DNA from: Saprospirales bacterium GYS_P2D
Lineage (GTDB): Bacteria > Bacteroidota > Bacteroidia > Chitinophagales > Saprospiraceae
Assembly: GCA_009833045.1 (NCBI GenBank)
Contig: WUUP01000001.1
Location: 861,586 to 925,585, forward strand
Length of the DNA stretch: 64,000 bases
Direction: 5' to 3'
Part shown: positions 1 through 8,324 of the stretch, one piece after another
Layout of the letters: the number at the start of each line of letters is the position of its first letter
Position numbering within the stretch: the first letter of the stretch is position 1
The notes under the pieces: model-generated
Told to the model about the DNA's origin: nothing
The model's database searches: none
The model's input: only the letters and a program-made list of their open reading frames with translations
Translations under genes and position numbers: made by a program

Positions 1-545
1 GTCATCACTCTCGACTGTACCGATGAGGTATGCGTACGGAGCAGTCTAGTAGTGCTATCCTGTAGATAGAAAGTATCCTGCATATCTCTCGCAGGGTGAT
101 GCTCAGGGGTGTTCATGGCAGTGAAATTGTGCCAATCATCCTCGATCTCTCTATCCTCTGCGATCGTAAATCCTAATCTCGTGAAGATCTCGATGATCCG
201 ATTGATCACCAGACTCACAGGGTGTCTCGTCCCTACTCGGAGCTCCTGCGTCGGCGCTGAGAAGTCGATACCTGCCGCCTGATTCTCACTCTGAGACTGG
301 GCTAATCCATCTTGCAGTGACTGATACTTAGCTGCTGCTTCTTGCTTGATCTTATTCAGCAGCTGACCAAATTCCTTCTTCTTTTCATTCGGCACATTGC
401 GGATCTGACCGCCCAGAGGCTTCAGGATATTCTTACTCCCCAAATACTTAATACGAAACGCTTCTAACTGATCGAGGTCCGATATCTCGGCACTTTGTAT
501 CTCCGCTAATATCGCATCTAACTCTCCAAAGATCTGCTCAGACAT
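1..545 (-). CDS. pheS: Phenylalanine--tRNA ligase alpha subunit, N-terminal part (cut by window edge)
   Basis: Catalytic alpha subunit of the cytosolic PheST enzyme, which charges tRNA-Phe. The visible 181 residues start with MSEQIFGELDAIL and carry the N-terminal coiled-coil arm (heptad-like, rich in K, E and Q, about residues 1-90), which in the family contacts tRNA. The start of the class II catalytic core follows, including DDWHNFTAMNTPEHHPARD, a hallmark of bacterial PheS motif 2. The 3' end lies beyond base 1. The start ATG (complement of 543-545) is the first in frame. It diverges from the gene at 639, so the roughly 93 bp between them must hold both promoters. Family assignment is very safe. 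Confidence 0.95.
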   Translation of the reverse strand, partial: MSEQIFGELDAILAEIQSAEISDLDQLEAFRIKYLGSKNILKPLGGQIRNVPNEKKKEFGQLLNKIKQEAAAKYQSLQDGLAQSQSENQAAGIDFSAPTQELRVGTRHPVSLVINRIIEIFTRLGFTIAEDREIEDDWHNFTAMNTPEHHPARDMQDTFYLQDSTTRLLRTHTSSVQSRVM

Positions 546-638
546 GAGATTTACTGGTTTAGATAAGCCGCAAAGGTAAATTGATTGATTCAGAATCTAC
601 AATCTTTAGCAAGATCATATCTTGTGGCAGCACTATCG

Positions 639-1838
639 ATGAACCGCTATCTGGACCATATCGCCTATTTCGCCTGTCTGCTGATGATACCAGCGGTGCT
701 ATATGCTAAGGCGCTGATCACTATCTGCTATGCCATCATCGCTCTGGTGGCTATAGCCAAAGCTGTCATCTATCGAGAGTATCCAGACTGGCGAGCTCCG
801 CAGCATTGGTTTATACTCATCTTCCTATTGCCTATTTTCTCTGATATAGGTGCAGGGCCTTTAGGATGGAGCGATCAGCTGATGCTGAAGTTGCCTTTTA
901 TTCTACTTCCTCTTTCTTATGTGGCTTTGCGCCAAATATCTCATCAGCAGCGCATCGGCTATCAGGCCTGGATCACCATCGTTTTCGGCATAGCGATCGT
1001 GACCTATGCTACCTTAGTACTGCGATATCCTGAACAGATGGATGCACTTATCGCCGTGGGCAAAGCTATCCCAACACCGACAGAGCATGTCAAGTACTCC
1101 ATGTTCAATGCATACGGAGCGATAGCTGGCATCACCCTCTTAAGATATCACAGAGGGCAATTAGCCCGAGCTATACAGTATCTGGTCGGAGTGTGCACCG
1201 TTATTTTGATCATCGGGATGCATCTTTTGGCCGTACGGACTGGTCTACTTATTTTATACAGTTCGATACTATATCTCGGAATCTACGAGATCATCCGCTA
1301 TCGTCGCTATCGCATGGGCATAGCGATACTGAGCACTCTCGTATTGGGACTATTCATCGGATACCAGAATAGCAAAACCCTCCAGACCAAGGTCGGCTAT
1401 ATGCTCCATGACTGGCAGATGTATCGTAGTGGCACTGGTCAAGCATACTCCGACTCCGAGCGTATCTACTCCCTCCAGATGGGCGTAGAGCTATGGCAAG
1501 AAGCACCTATCACTGGAGTCGGCATCGGTCAGCTCCATGAGCGGAGTCAGTCCTACTATGCTGCTCATGGCCGTGGAGACTACTACAATGTCCCACATAG
1601 TCAATGGCTATACATCCTGAGCGGTGCTGGCATCATAGGATTCATCCTTTTCTTAGCCGGCTACTTTGGCCCGTTAATCTATGGCAGGTCCGATGTATTC
1701 TTACAGCTACTATATCTCAATTTCACCCTATCCTTCTTCGTAGAGAATAGTCTGGAGCGATCGATGAGTATTGCATTCTTTTTGGTGATAGCGATGGTGG
1801 TCATGGGAGGAAGATTTAGTGACGAGCCAGCAGGATGA
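639..1838 (+). CDS. O-antigen ligase/polymerase-like integral membrane protein (Wzy_C/WaaL family)
   Basis: Polytopic inner-membrane protein of about 399 residues with some ten hydrophobic segments. After roughly two thirds there is a soluble loop (SERIYSLQMGVELW...PITGVGIGQ) and then a segment with VPHSQWLY. This is the layout of the Wzy_C superfamily, whose members join or polymerise lipid-linked glycans at the periplasmic face; the conserved His lies in the large periplasmic loop. I chose ATG at 639 (MNRYLDHIAY). A TTG at 585 would add 18 residues but leave only 39 bp to the divergent pheS start. No glycan cluster surrounds it, so the substrate (O-antigen, exopolysaccharide or protein glycan) cannot be told. 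Confidence 0.8.
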   Translation: MNRYLDHIAYFACLLMIPAVLYAKALITICYAIIALVAIAKAVIYREYPDWRAPQHWFILIFLLPIFSDIGAGPLGWSDQLMLKLPFILLPLSYVALRQISHQQRIGYQAWITIVFGIAIVTYATLVLRYPEQMDALIAVGKAIPTPTEHVKYSMFNAYGAIAGITLLRYHRGQLARAIQYLVGVCTVILIIGMHLLAVRTGLLILYSSILYLGIYEIIRYRRYRMGIAILSTLVLGLFIGYQNSKTLQTKVGYMLHDWQMYRSGTGQAYSDSERIYSLQMGVELWQEAPITGVGIGQLHERSQSYYAAHGRGDYYNVPHSQWLYILSGAGIIGFILFLAGYFGPLIYGRSDVFLQLLYLNFTLSFFVENSLERSMSIAFFLVIAMVVMGGRFSDEPAG

Positions 1839-1875
1839 AAAGGGCCATGTTTGAATTTATGCTCGCTGCTGATCA

Positions 1876-1905
1876 AATAAAAAGGCGCCACACTGCAGCG
1901 CCTCA
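1876..1905 (-). terminator. Rho-independent terminator of rpoN
   Basis: On the minus strand AGGCGC (complement of 1898-1903) pairs with GCGCCT (complement of 1883-1888) around a 9-nt loop and is followed by TTTTATTT. It lies about 50 bp beyond the rpoN stop. On the plus strand the same stem lacks a T-run, so it serves rpoN better than the 639 gene. Confidence 0.75.
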
Positions 1906-1950
1906 TAAGCTTTCAAAAAATGGTTGACAATCGTGACGTATCCGTCTCGA

Positions 1951-3456
1951 CTATAATTCTTTACGGAGTCTCGCTACAGGGATATTGAGCTGCTCTCGAT
2001 ACTTAGCTACTGTACGGCGAGCGATGTTGTATCCTTTATTTCGGAGAAGATCTTTGAGCTTCTCGTCAGAGAGGGGTTTTTTCTTATTCTCGGCACCGAT
2101 CATGTCAGTAAGTATATTTTTCACCTCGAGTGTAGACACCTCCTCTCCTGTGCTGGTCTGGATGGACTCTGAGAAGAAATCCTTCAGTCGCTTGGTACCA
2201 AACTCCGTCTGGACGAACTTACTATTCGCTACTCGTGATACAGTGGAGATATCGAGACCTGTGACCTCGGCGATATCCTTGAGGATCATCGGACGGATCG
2301 TACGCTCATCTCCTGTGCGGAAGTAATCCTCCTGATACTGCATGATGGTATACATCGTATTGTAGAGAGTCTCTTGGCGCTGCTTGATCGCATCGATAAA
2401 CCACTTCGCCGAGTCGATCTTCTGCTTGATGAACATCACCGCCTCCTTCTCTTGCTTTGTAGATCGGCGTCCTTTCGTATTGTCTTTGTAGCCCTTGAGG
2501 ATATCGACATACTGATCGCTGATCCTGAGGTCAGGAGCGTTTTTATTATTGAGCGTCAGCTCGAGATCTCCATCACGATTAGTGATGATGAAATCCGGCA
2601 CGACATATTGATTGACTCGATTTTTGCCTGATCCATTAGAGAATGCTGATGCCGGCTTAGGATTGAGCTTGATGATCTCATCGATCGCATCCTTGAGCTC
2701 GCTATCGGATAGCCCGAGTGATCGCTTGAGGCGAGTGAAGTGTTTTTTAGAAAACTCGTTGAAGTACTTGGAGAGGATCTTGTGAGCGATATGCTTTATT
2801 CGGAGTTTCTCTGGATCTGTCTCATGCTCAAATCTGCTATCGAGCTGTATGAGCAGCGACTCCTGGAGGTCTCTGGCTCCGATACCTACAGGCTCGAGCT
2901 TTTGCACTTTGGCGAGCATCTTGATGATCGTCTCTTCTTCTACCTCTACATTTTGAGTGAATAATAGATCATCTACGAGCTCCTCTGGCGCTCTTCTCAG
3001 ATAGCCATCCTCATCGATACTCCCGATGATCTGATGAGCGACTAGCTCCTCCGTCTCATCGACGAACTCCATCATGCCGAGCTGCTGAACGAGATGCTCA
3101 TGAAAACTGGTAGCCACTGCTATAGGTGCGGCCTTCTCTTCGTCGTCTACGTAGTAATCGCCTTTGAGTTTATAGAGAGTCGGATCATCCTCGATATAGT
3201 CATTGAGATAGTCATCCAGTTCAAAATTCTCTTCCTCTTTCTTTTCTTTTTCCTCTCCTTCACGGAAGTGGTCATCGTCATTGATATCAAATACCTCGTC
3301 GTATTCTTCACCTTCTTCGAGCGCCGGATTGACTTCGAGCTCTTCTTGGATACGCTGATCCAAGGTAGCCGTAGGAATCTGTAGTAGCTTCATCAGCTGG
3401 ATCTGCTGAGGAGAAAGCTTCTGGATCATCCGCTGGGATAGACTCTGTCTTAGCAT
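1951..3456 (-). CDS. rpoN: RNA polymerase sigma-54 factor
   Basis: Sigma-54 (501 aa) directs core polymerase to -24/-12 promoters and needs an AAA+ enhancer-binding protein to open them. Region I is visible at the N-terminus as a Q- and L-rich segment (LRQSLSQRMIQKLSPQQIQ). Region II follows as a strongly acidic linker (about residues 40-105, long runs of D and E). The core-binding domain and HTH come next, and the C-terminal RpoN box reads ARRTVAKYREQL (about residue 479), the signature contacting the -24 element. Length and domain order match the family. No enhancer-binding protein or clear sigma-54 promoter was seen in this window. It is a single-gene unit with its own terminator. Confidence 0.97.
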   Translation of the reverse strand: MLRQSLSQRMIQKLSPQQIQLMKLLQIPTATLDQRIQEELEVNPALEEGEEYDEVFDINDDDHFREGEEKEKKEEENFELDDYLNDYIEDDPTLYKLKGDYYVDDEEKAAPIAVATSFHEHLVQQLGMMEFVDETEELVAHQIIGSIDEDGYLRRAPEELVDDLLFTQNVEVEEETIIKMLAKVQKLEPVGIGARDLQESLLIQLDSRFEHETDPEKLRIKHIAHKILSKYFNEFSKKHFTRLKRSLGLSDSELKDAIDEIIKLNPKPASAFSNGSGKNRVNQYVVPDFIITNRDGDLELTLNNKNAPDLRISDQYVDILKGYKDNTKGRRSTKQEKEAVMFIKQKIDSAKWFIDAIKQRQETLYNTMYTIMQYQEDYFRTGDERTIRPMILKDIAEVTGLDISTVSRVANSKFVQTEFGTKRLKDFFSESIQTSTGEEVSTLEVKNILTDMIGAENKKKPLSDEKLKDLLRNKGYNIARRTVAKYREQLNIPVARLRKEL

Positions 3457-3631
3457 AGGTATTTTCGTTGTGTATGGATTTTTATTCCCTTACAGATTAT
3501 TAAAACAATACTTCAATTTAATCAGTTCTCCTCTTGGTGCGATTTTTGCTATCAAAAGAAGTCGAAACAAACATATTACAATTTTTTGTAATATACTATA
3601 TCTTGACCAATAACAATTTACATGCCAATCC

Positions 3632-5401
3632 ATGAATAATCCTCTCCACCTAATACGCAGTCAGATGACCAATGACAGGATCGATGCAGTGATCATCACT
3701 GATAGCGATCCTCATATGAGCGAGTATATCGCCACATACTGGCAGCTCCGACAGTGGTTGAGCGGATTCACTGGATCAGCGGGTACGCTGGTGATCACAC
3801 AGGATCATGCAGGTCTCTGGACAGACTCTCGCTACTTTATACAAGCAGAGGAGGAATTGAAAAATTCAGGATTTACCCTGCACCGATATCTCAAGCCAGA
3901 GGATTCGTATATCAATTGGATCTATGACAATGTCAAAGACCGATCATCTGTAGGTGTAGATGGCCGACTCTGCTCTACATCTCTTATCCAGCAGATGAAG
4001 AAAAAGTGGAAAAAGAAAAAGTACAGTATCAATACAGCCTACGACGCAGCAGATCGACTGTGGACTGAGGATCGGGCAGCTCTGCCATTAGATCGAGTAT
4101 TTGCTTTTGACATCAGGTATGCTGGACAGCCTGTCAAAGAAAAGCTCAAACAAGTCCGTCGTAAGATGGCAGACGCTGGCGTAGACTGGTACCTGGCTAC
4201 AGCACTGGATGAAGTGGCATGGCTGTACAATCTCCGAGGTCGAGATGTCAGCTACAATCCTGTTTTCTATGCCTTTGCGCTGATCGGAGCGACAGATAGC
4301 TATATATTCATCGTTGAGCAAAAGCTACCTCTCGCAGTACGCCAAGATCTGGAGCGTGACGAAGTATACATTGAGCCCTACCAGCGAGCATATGCCCTAT
4401 CAGACATCTGTCATGGGACTGTAGGCTATGACGAAAAACAATGCAACTATACCCTCTACGAAAGCCTCAACAAGCTAAATCGCATTCATATCAAGAGCCC
4501 TATTCAAACTCTGAAAGCAATCAAAAACCAAATCCAGATCCAGCATATCGAGAGTGCTATGATCAAAGATGGTATCGCCTTAGTGAAATCTTTTTATTGG
4601 CTGGAGCAGCAGGTAGCGGCTGGAGATATGGTAAGCGAATATGACTTTGCTGAAGCCATCGCTCAGCATCGCAGTCAGCAACCCGGTTATTTTGGCGAGA
4701 GCTTTCCGGCGATCGTAGGCTATCAGGCTAATGGCGCCATCGTGCACTATCGACCTAAAGAAAATGAATCTGCCGAGATCAAGTCTTCTGGCATCTTACT
4801 TTGTGATTCGGGAGCCCAGTTTCTCGACGGTACGACGGATATCACGAGGACAATATCCCTCGAAGCTGCTATAGGTCCTGAAGTACAGAAAGCCTACACT
4901 TTAGTACTGAAAGGGCATATTCAGTTAGCAATGGCGGAGTTTCCATGGGGCACATCAGGCGGTCAGCTGGATATCCTAGCTCGGCAGCCACTTTGGTCAG
5001 CAGGTCTCAATTTTGGGCATGGTACTGGTCATGGAGTAGGCTACTTCCTCAATGTCCACGAAGGCCCGATGTCGATCAGTCCTGGCAAGCATGATAGCAC
5101 CAAGGTCACACTCCAACCAGGCATGCTCATCTCTAATGAGCCAGGTTACTACGAAGCTGGCGAATATGGTATCCGCATAGAAAATCTCATACTGGTCAAA
5201 GAATCGGAACAATCAGGATTTTTACGCTTTGACACGATGAGTCTTTGTCCTATAGATCTGCGATTAGTCGATAGAGCTCTCATGAGTACTGAGGAGATCG
5301 ACTGGCTCAATAGCTACCACGAGAGGGTCTATAGCGAGCTATCTCCACTACTCGACGGCGAGCATCAGGCTTGGCTAAAAGAAAAGTGTCGTACCCTCTG
5401 A
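3632..5401 (+). CDS. Cytosolic Xaa-Pro aminopeptidase (M24B, aminopeptidase P, long form)
   Basis: Removes N-terminal residues preceding proline. At 589 aa this is the long, eukaryote-like form: two creatinase-type N-terminal domains (about 1-155 and 160-310), the pita-bread catalytic domain, and a C-terminal extension after residue 530. The dinuclear metal ligands are visible in order: D in LLCDSGAQ, D in GTTDITRT, H in GHGTGHGVG, E in SNEPGYY and E in IRIENLI. No signal peptide, so cytoplasmic. It is monocistronic. A second, secreted M24 enzyme is encoded at 8325, suggesting separate cytosolic and exported proline-peptide turnover. Confidence 0.93.
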   Translation: MNNPLHLIRSQMTNDRIDAVIITDSDPHMSEYIATYWQLRQWLSGFTGSAGTLVITQDHAGLWTDSRYFIQAEEELKNSGFTLHRYLKPEDSYINWIYDNVKDRSSVGVDGRLCSTSLIQQMKKKWKKKKYSINTAYDAADRLWTEDRAALPLDRVFAFDIRYAGQPVKEKLKQVRRKMADAGVDWYLATALDEVAWLYNLRGRDVSYNPVFYAFALIGATDSYIFIVEQKLPLAVRQDLERDEVYIEPYQRAYALSDICHGTVGYDEKQCNYTLYESLNKLNRIHIKSPIQTLKAIKNQIQIQHIESAMIKDGIALVKSFYWLEQQVAAGDMVSEYDFAEAIAQHRSQQPGYFGESFPAIVGYQANGAIVHYRPKENESAEIKSSGILLCDSGAQFLDGTTDITRTISLEAAIGPEVQKAYTLVLKGHIQLAMAEFPWGTSGGQLDILARQPLWSAGLNFGHGTGHGVGYFLNVHEGPMSISPGKHDSTKVTLQPGMLISNEPGYYEAGEYGIRIENLILVKESEQSGFLRFDTMSLCPIDLRLVDRALMSTEEIDWLNSYHERVYSELSPLLDGEHQAWLKEKCRTL

Positions 5402-5497
5402 TTATTTTTATTGATTCAATTTTATTGACATTCCAATCCTATTATTGAGAATATGCTTTTCTTTGCAATGTAATATTCAAAATAAACTGAACAGATC

Positions 5498-5632
5498 ATG
5501 TCTCACGGACCAGAAGAAATAAACTACGACAAGAAAGGAAACAAGATGATTTGGTTCTTCGTGTATTTTACACTCTTCATCATCATGCTTATCTGGATAT
5601 ACAATAAGAACTTCCAGTATCTACCTAACTAA
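5498..5632 (+). CDS. Small single-span membrane protein, 44 aa, function unknown
   Basis: ATG at 5498 opens 44 codons. The protein has a short polar N-terminus (MSHGPEEINYDKKGNK), one hydrophobic helix (about residues 17-35, rich in F, I and W), and a polar tail YNKNFQYLPN. The charge pattern (K residues before the helix) suggests N-in. I do not recognise the family. Some single-span subunits or assembly factors of respiratory complexes look like this, but no such neighbours are present. It lies 96 bp downstream of the M24 gene in an otherwise AT-rich gap. Its clean gene-like structure argues for a real gene; no independent evidence of expression. Confidence 0.6.
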   Translation: MSHGPEEINYDKKGNKMIWFFVYFTLFIIMLIWIYNKNFQYLPN

Positions 5633-5724
5633 TAGGTACATCTCATATTTCAAGGTTTTATACAGTTCACTTAGCACCTCTGCCATTCTGAGAGGATGAC
5701 ATTTCAGTTCCTATAATATAGTGA

Positions 5725-5757
5725 AATAAAAAAGCCCCTGTCTTTTGACAGAGGCCT
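5725..5757 (-). terminator. Terminator of the mscS gene
   Basis: Minus-strand hairpin: GCCTCTGTC and GACAGGGGC (one mismatch) around AAAA, followed by a run of six T and then ATTTC. It lies about 25 bp beyond the stop of the mechanosensitive channel gene. Confidence 0.75.
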
Positions 5758-5780
5758 GTGATATTTATGTTTTGCTATGA

Positions 5781-6599
5781 TTAGTTGTCACTGATCATAT
5801 GTACATCCATCTGCGGATATGGTATTCCGATACCTGCTTTGTCAAGTGCTTTCTTGACGTTCTCCTGCATGTAGAAGTATACATCCCAGTAGTGCTCACT
5901 TTGGCAGAATGGTCTTGTAGCGAGATTCACTGAGCTATCTGCGAGCTCCGCTACTACTACACCCTGAGCTGGGTCATTGAGGATATGAGGACATGACTTA
6001 CCTACCTCGAGGATGATCTTGCGAGCTTCGTCGATGCTATCATTGTATCCTATGCCAAATGTAAGCTCCACACCTACCGTGCCCTGTCCAGAGATGTTAG
6101 TGATGGTATTTCCTGTCACATTGCTATTCGCTATGATGATACGCTTATTGTCGAGCGTAGCGAGAGTCGTGTTGAATGCGTTGATACCCTCGACGGCACC
6201 CAGATGTCCTCCACCGATCTCGACCAGGTCACCTACTTTGAATGGTTTGAAGAGCATGATCATCACACCACTGGCGAGGTGTCCGATACTACCATTGAGT
6301 GCCATACCGATACCGACCATGAGAGCACCGAGGATAGCTACAAATGAAGTGGTATTAACACCAAACATACCTGCTACAGAAAGCAAAAGCATGACCTTCA
6401 TGGCCACGCTGGCGATAGAGCAGAGAAACTTATTCAGCGATACGTCCATACCAGATCTCTCCAATCCTCTTGACAATACTTTTACTATTTTGCCAATGAT
6501 CCAAAATCCGATAAGGAGCGTTAAAATGGCTAATAAAACCTTAGGAGCATACTCCACTGCCATTTCAGTGATTTTTGCGACGATGTTATTTACATCCAT
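5781..6599 (-). CDS. Small-conductance mechanosensitive channel, MscS family
   Basis: Homo-heptameric inner-membrane channel that opens under membrane tension and releases solutes on osmotic downshock. The 272-aa length is close to E. coli MscS (286). Three hydrophobic helices are visible (about 18-40, 60-80 and 86-115). The pore helix TM3 is G/A-rich (ILGALMVGIGMALNGSIGHLASG) and runs into FKPFKVGD, the start of the beta domain, a standard MscS signature. The C-terminal alpha/beta vestibule follows (IGIPYPQMDVH). It is divergent from xdhC. A second, more distant MscS relative sits at 16472. Confidence 0.93.
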   Translation of the reverse strand: MDVNNIVAKITEMAVEYAPKVLLAILTLLIGFWIIGKIVKVLSRGLERSGMDVSLNKFLCSIASVAMKVMLLLSVAGMFGVNTTSFVAILGALMVGIGMALNGSIGHLASGVMIMLFKPFKVGDLVEIGGGHLGAVEGINAFNTTLATLDNKRIIIANSNVTGNTITNISGQGTVGVELTFGIGYNDSIDEARKIILEVGKSCPHILNDPAQGVVVAELADSSVNLATRPFCQSEHYWDVYFYMQENVKKALDKAGIGIPYPQMDVHMISDN

Positions 6600-6751
6600 A
6601 ATTTTTGAGTGTTGTTGAGTTGAAAAATTGATTAAAGAATATCGAATACAAAAGTTGTGACGAACTTACTATCGAAAAAGTCTCGTTTAAAAAAAGGAAT
6701 GTAATCTTTACAATAAGTTCATACGCCACAGCAGAAAATCTTCAATAATAG

Positions 6752-7822
6752 ATGAAGGAAATAAGAAAAATTATAGCCGCCTATGACGACCTCGACCATA
6801 AAAATATACAGTGTGCTATAGCGTCTGTGGTCAATGTCGAACACAGCTCCTATCGTCGTATCGGTGCTCGCATGCTCGTGCGTAGCGATGGTATCTGGGT
6901 GGGAGGCATCAGTGGAGGCTGTCTGGAGGGAGATGCCTTGAGGAGATCTCAGCAGGCGATATTTCATAGCTCTCCATCACGAGTGACCTATGACACCATG
7001 GATGACGATGAGCATCAGATCGGTATCGGCCTCGGCTGCAATGGGCGTATCGAAGTCTTATTTTCCCCTATCGATCCAGAGGATGAGCAAAATCCTATAG
7101 AGCTACTCCGAGATATCATACAGATAGAGACCCCGACTGTACTGCTCAAAACTATCGATGGGTCTCCGGCACTCATCGATCAGCGTATACCTTATCAAGG
7201 GGATCTGATCTCAGAGCCTATCGCCGATATACCTGCAGAGCTACTAAATAGTCTCGTCCAAGAGAGTCTCGCTAAATCTAAATCAATCATACACCAGTCC
7301 GCCCAGGTAAAGCTATTAGTGGAGCACTTCAGGCCAGAGCAGCGACTTATCATCGTCGGGGACAATTATGATGTGAATGCATTCACCAGTATCGCAGAGG
7401 TGCTGGGCTGGGAGATATTCATCGTCGGCACTCCTAAGAAACTATCAAAAGAAGCCTATCAGAAAGCCGCAAAAGTATGTCACTATACTGAAGTGGATCA
7501 GCTCCCCATACATCAACATACAGCGGTAGTCCTAATGACACATGATTATAATTGGGATAAAAAAATGCTGCCAATTTTTATAAGTAGACCTGTTAGCTAC
7601 ATCGGGATGCTCGGTCCTAAAAAGCGTATGGAAAAGATGCAAGCTGATCTACCAGATATTGACCTATCTAAGGTCCAACATTTTCACTCTCCTGTAGGTC
7701 TGGACATCGGTGCTGAGACTCCTGAAGAAATAGCATTGGCTATAGCCGCAGAAATCATCGCTATCAATAGAGCTCGCAGTGGCGCTCCTCTGAAGTATCG
7801 ATCTACTCCTATACATAGCTGA
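6752..7822 (+). CDS. XdhC/CoxI family protein
   Basis: XdhC-type proteins bind molybdenum cofactor and insert the sulfurated form into xanthine dehydrogenase-like enzymes. The 356-aa protein has the N-terminal XdhC_CoxI domain (SSYRRIGARMLV, then GGISGGCLEGD, with the conserved Cys) and a C-terminal Rossmann-like XdhC_C domain (LIIVGDNYDVNAF, later VVLMTHDYNWD and YIGMLGPKKR). No molybdenum hydroxylase subunits are visible within 64 kb, so the client enzyme must be elsewhere. The stop is 2 bp before recX, suggesting co-transcription. Confidence 0.88.
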   Translation: MKEIRKIIAAYDDLDHKNIQCAIASVVNVEHSSYRRIGARMLVRSDGIWVGGISGGCLEGDALRRSQQAIFHSSPSRVTYDTMDDDEHQIGIGLGCNGRIEVLFSPIDPEDEQNPIELLRDIIQIETPTVLLKTIDGSPALIDQRIPYQGDLISEPIADIPAELLNSLVQESLAKSKSIIHQSAQVKLLVEHFRPEQRLIIVGDNYDVNAFTSIAEVLGWEIFIVGTPKKLSKEAYQKAAKVCHYTEVDQLPIHQHTAVVLMTHDYNWDKKMLPIFISRPVSYIGMLGPKKRMEKMQADLPDIDLSKVQHFHSPVGLDIGAETPEEIALAIAAEIIAINRARSGAPLKYRSTPIHS

Positions 7823-7824
7823 GG

Positions 7825-8286
7825 ATGACTCAAGAAGAAGCTCTCGCTAAACTACAGCGATACTGCGCCTACCAAGATCGCTGCCATCAGGAGGTACGCA
7901 CCAAGCTACTATCGCTCAAAATCTATGGTGACTGGCTTGAGGAGATCATAGCCCGTCTCATCGAGGACGACTTCCTCAATGAAGAACGCTATGCTCGCTC
8001 GTACGTCCGAGGAAAATACCGAATAAAAAAATGGGGAAAACGAAAAATCCTGAATGAACTAAAGCTACGACGGATCTCCCCCTACTGTATCAAAAAAGGC
8101 ATGACTGAGATAGACCCCTTAGAATATCGGGACAATCTCTACTCACTCATGGAAAAATATGTGCGAGAGCGTCAAGGAAAATATCCCAAACCTCAGCTAA
8201 CAAAAAAAGTCATACAACACGCCATGACTAAAGGCTATGACTATGCCGAGATCAACGATCAATTGAAGTCCATCAATTTTGACTGA
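7825..8286 (+). CDS. recX: Regulatory protein RecX
   Basis: RecX caps and destabilises RecA filaments. The 153-aa protein is made of tandem three-helix RecX repeats. Visible signatures include LAKLQRYCAYQDRCHQEV at the start, LIEDDFLNEERYARSYVRGKYR in repeat 2 (the most conserved part of the family) and WGKRKILNELKLRRIS. It starts 2 bp after the xdhC stop, an unusual partner; recA is not in the window. The extended RecX C-terminal repeat (TKKVIQHAMTKGYDY) is complete. Confidence 0.9.
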   Translation: MTQEEALAKLQRYCAYQDRCHQEVRTKLLSLKIYGDWLEEIIARLIEDDFLNEERYARSYVRGKYRIKKWGKRKILNELKLRRISPYCIKKGMTEIDPLEYRDNLYSLMEKYVRERQGKYPKPQLTKKVIQHAMTKGYDYAEINDQLKSINFD

Positions 8287-8324
8287 ATAATGAAGTGATT
8301 TTACTAATTTGACTGATTCAAAAT

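Noticed and set aside
1985-3384. Plus-strand open frames opposite rpoN (2-3.4 kb)
   Set aside because: They are shadows of the rpoN frame with unnatural Ile/Phe/Leu- or Ser-rich composition and no family match. The same applies to other antisense frames in dnaB, carB and polA.
6013-6618. 201-residue plus-strand frame opposite mscS
   Set aside because: Its length is notable, but it is antisense to a clear MscS gene, is rich in Pro, Met and Ile with no helix pattern, and has no start context.
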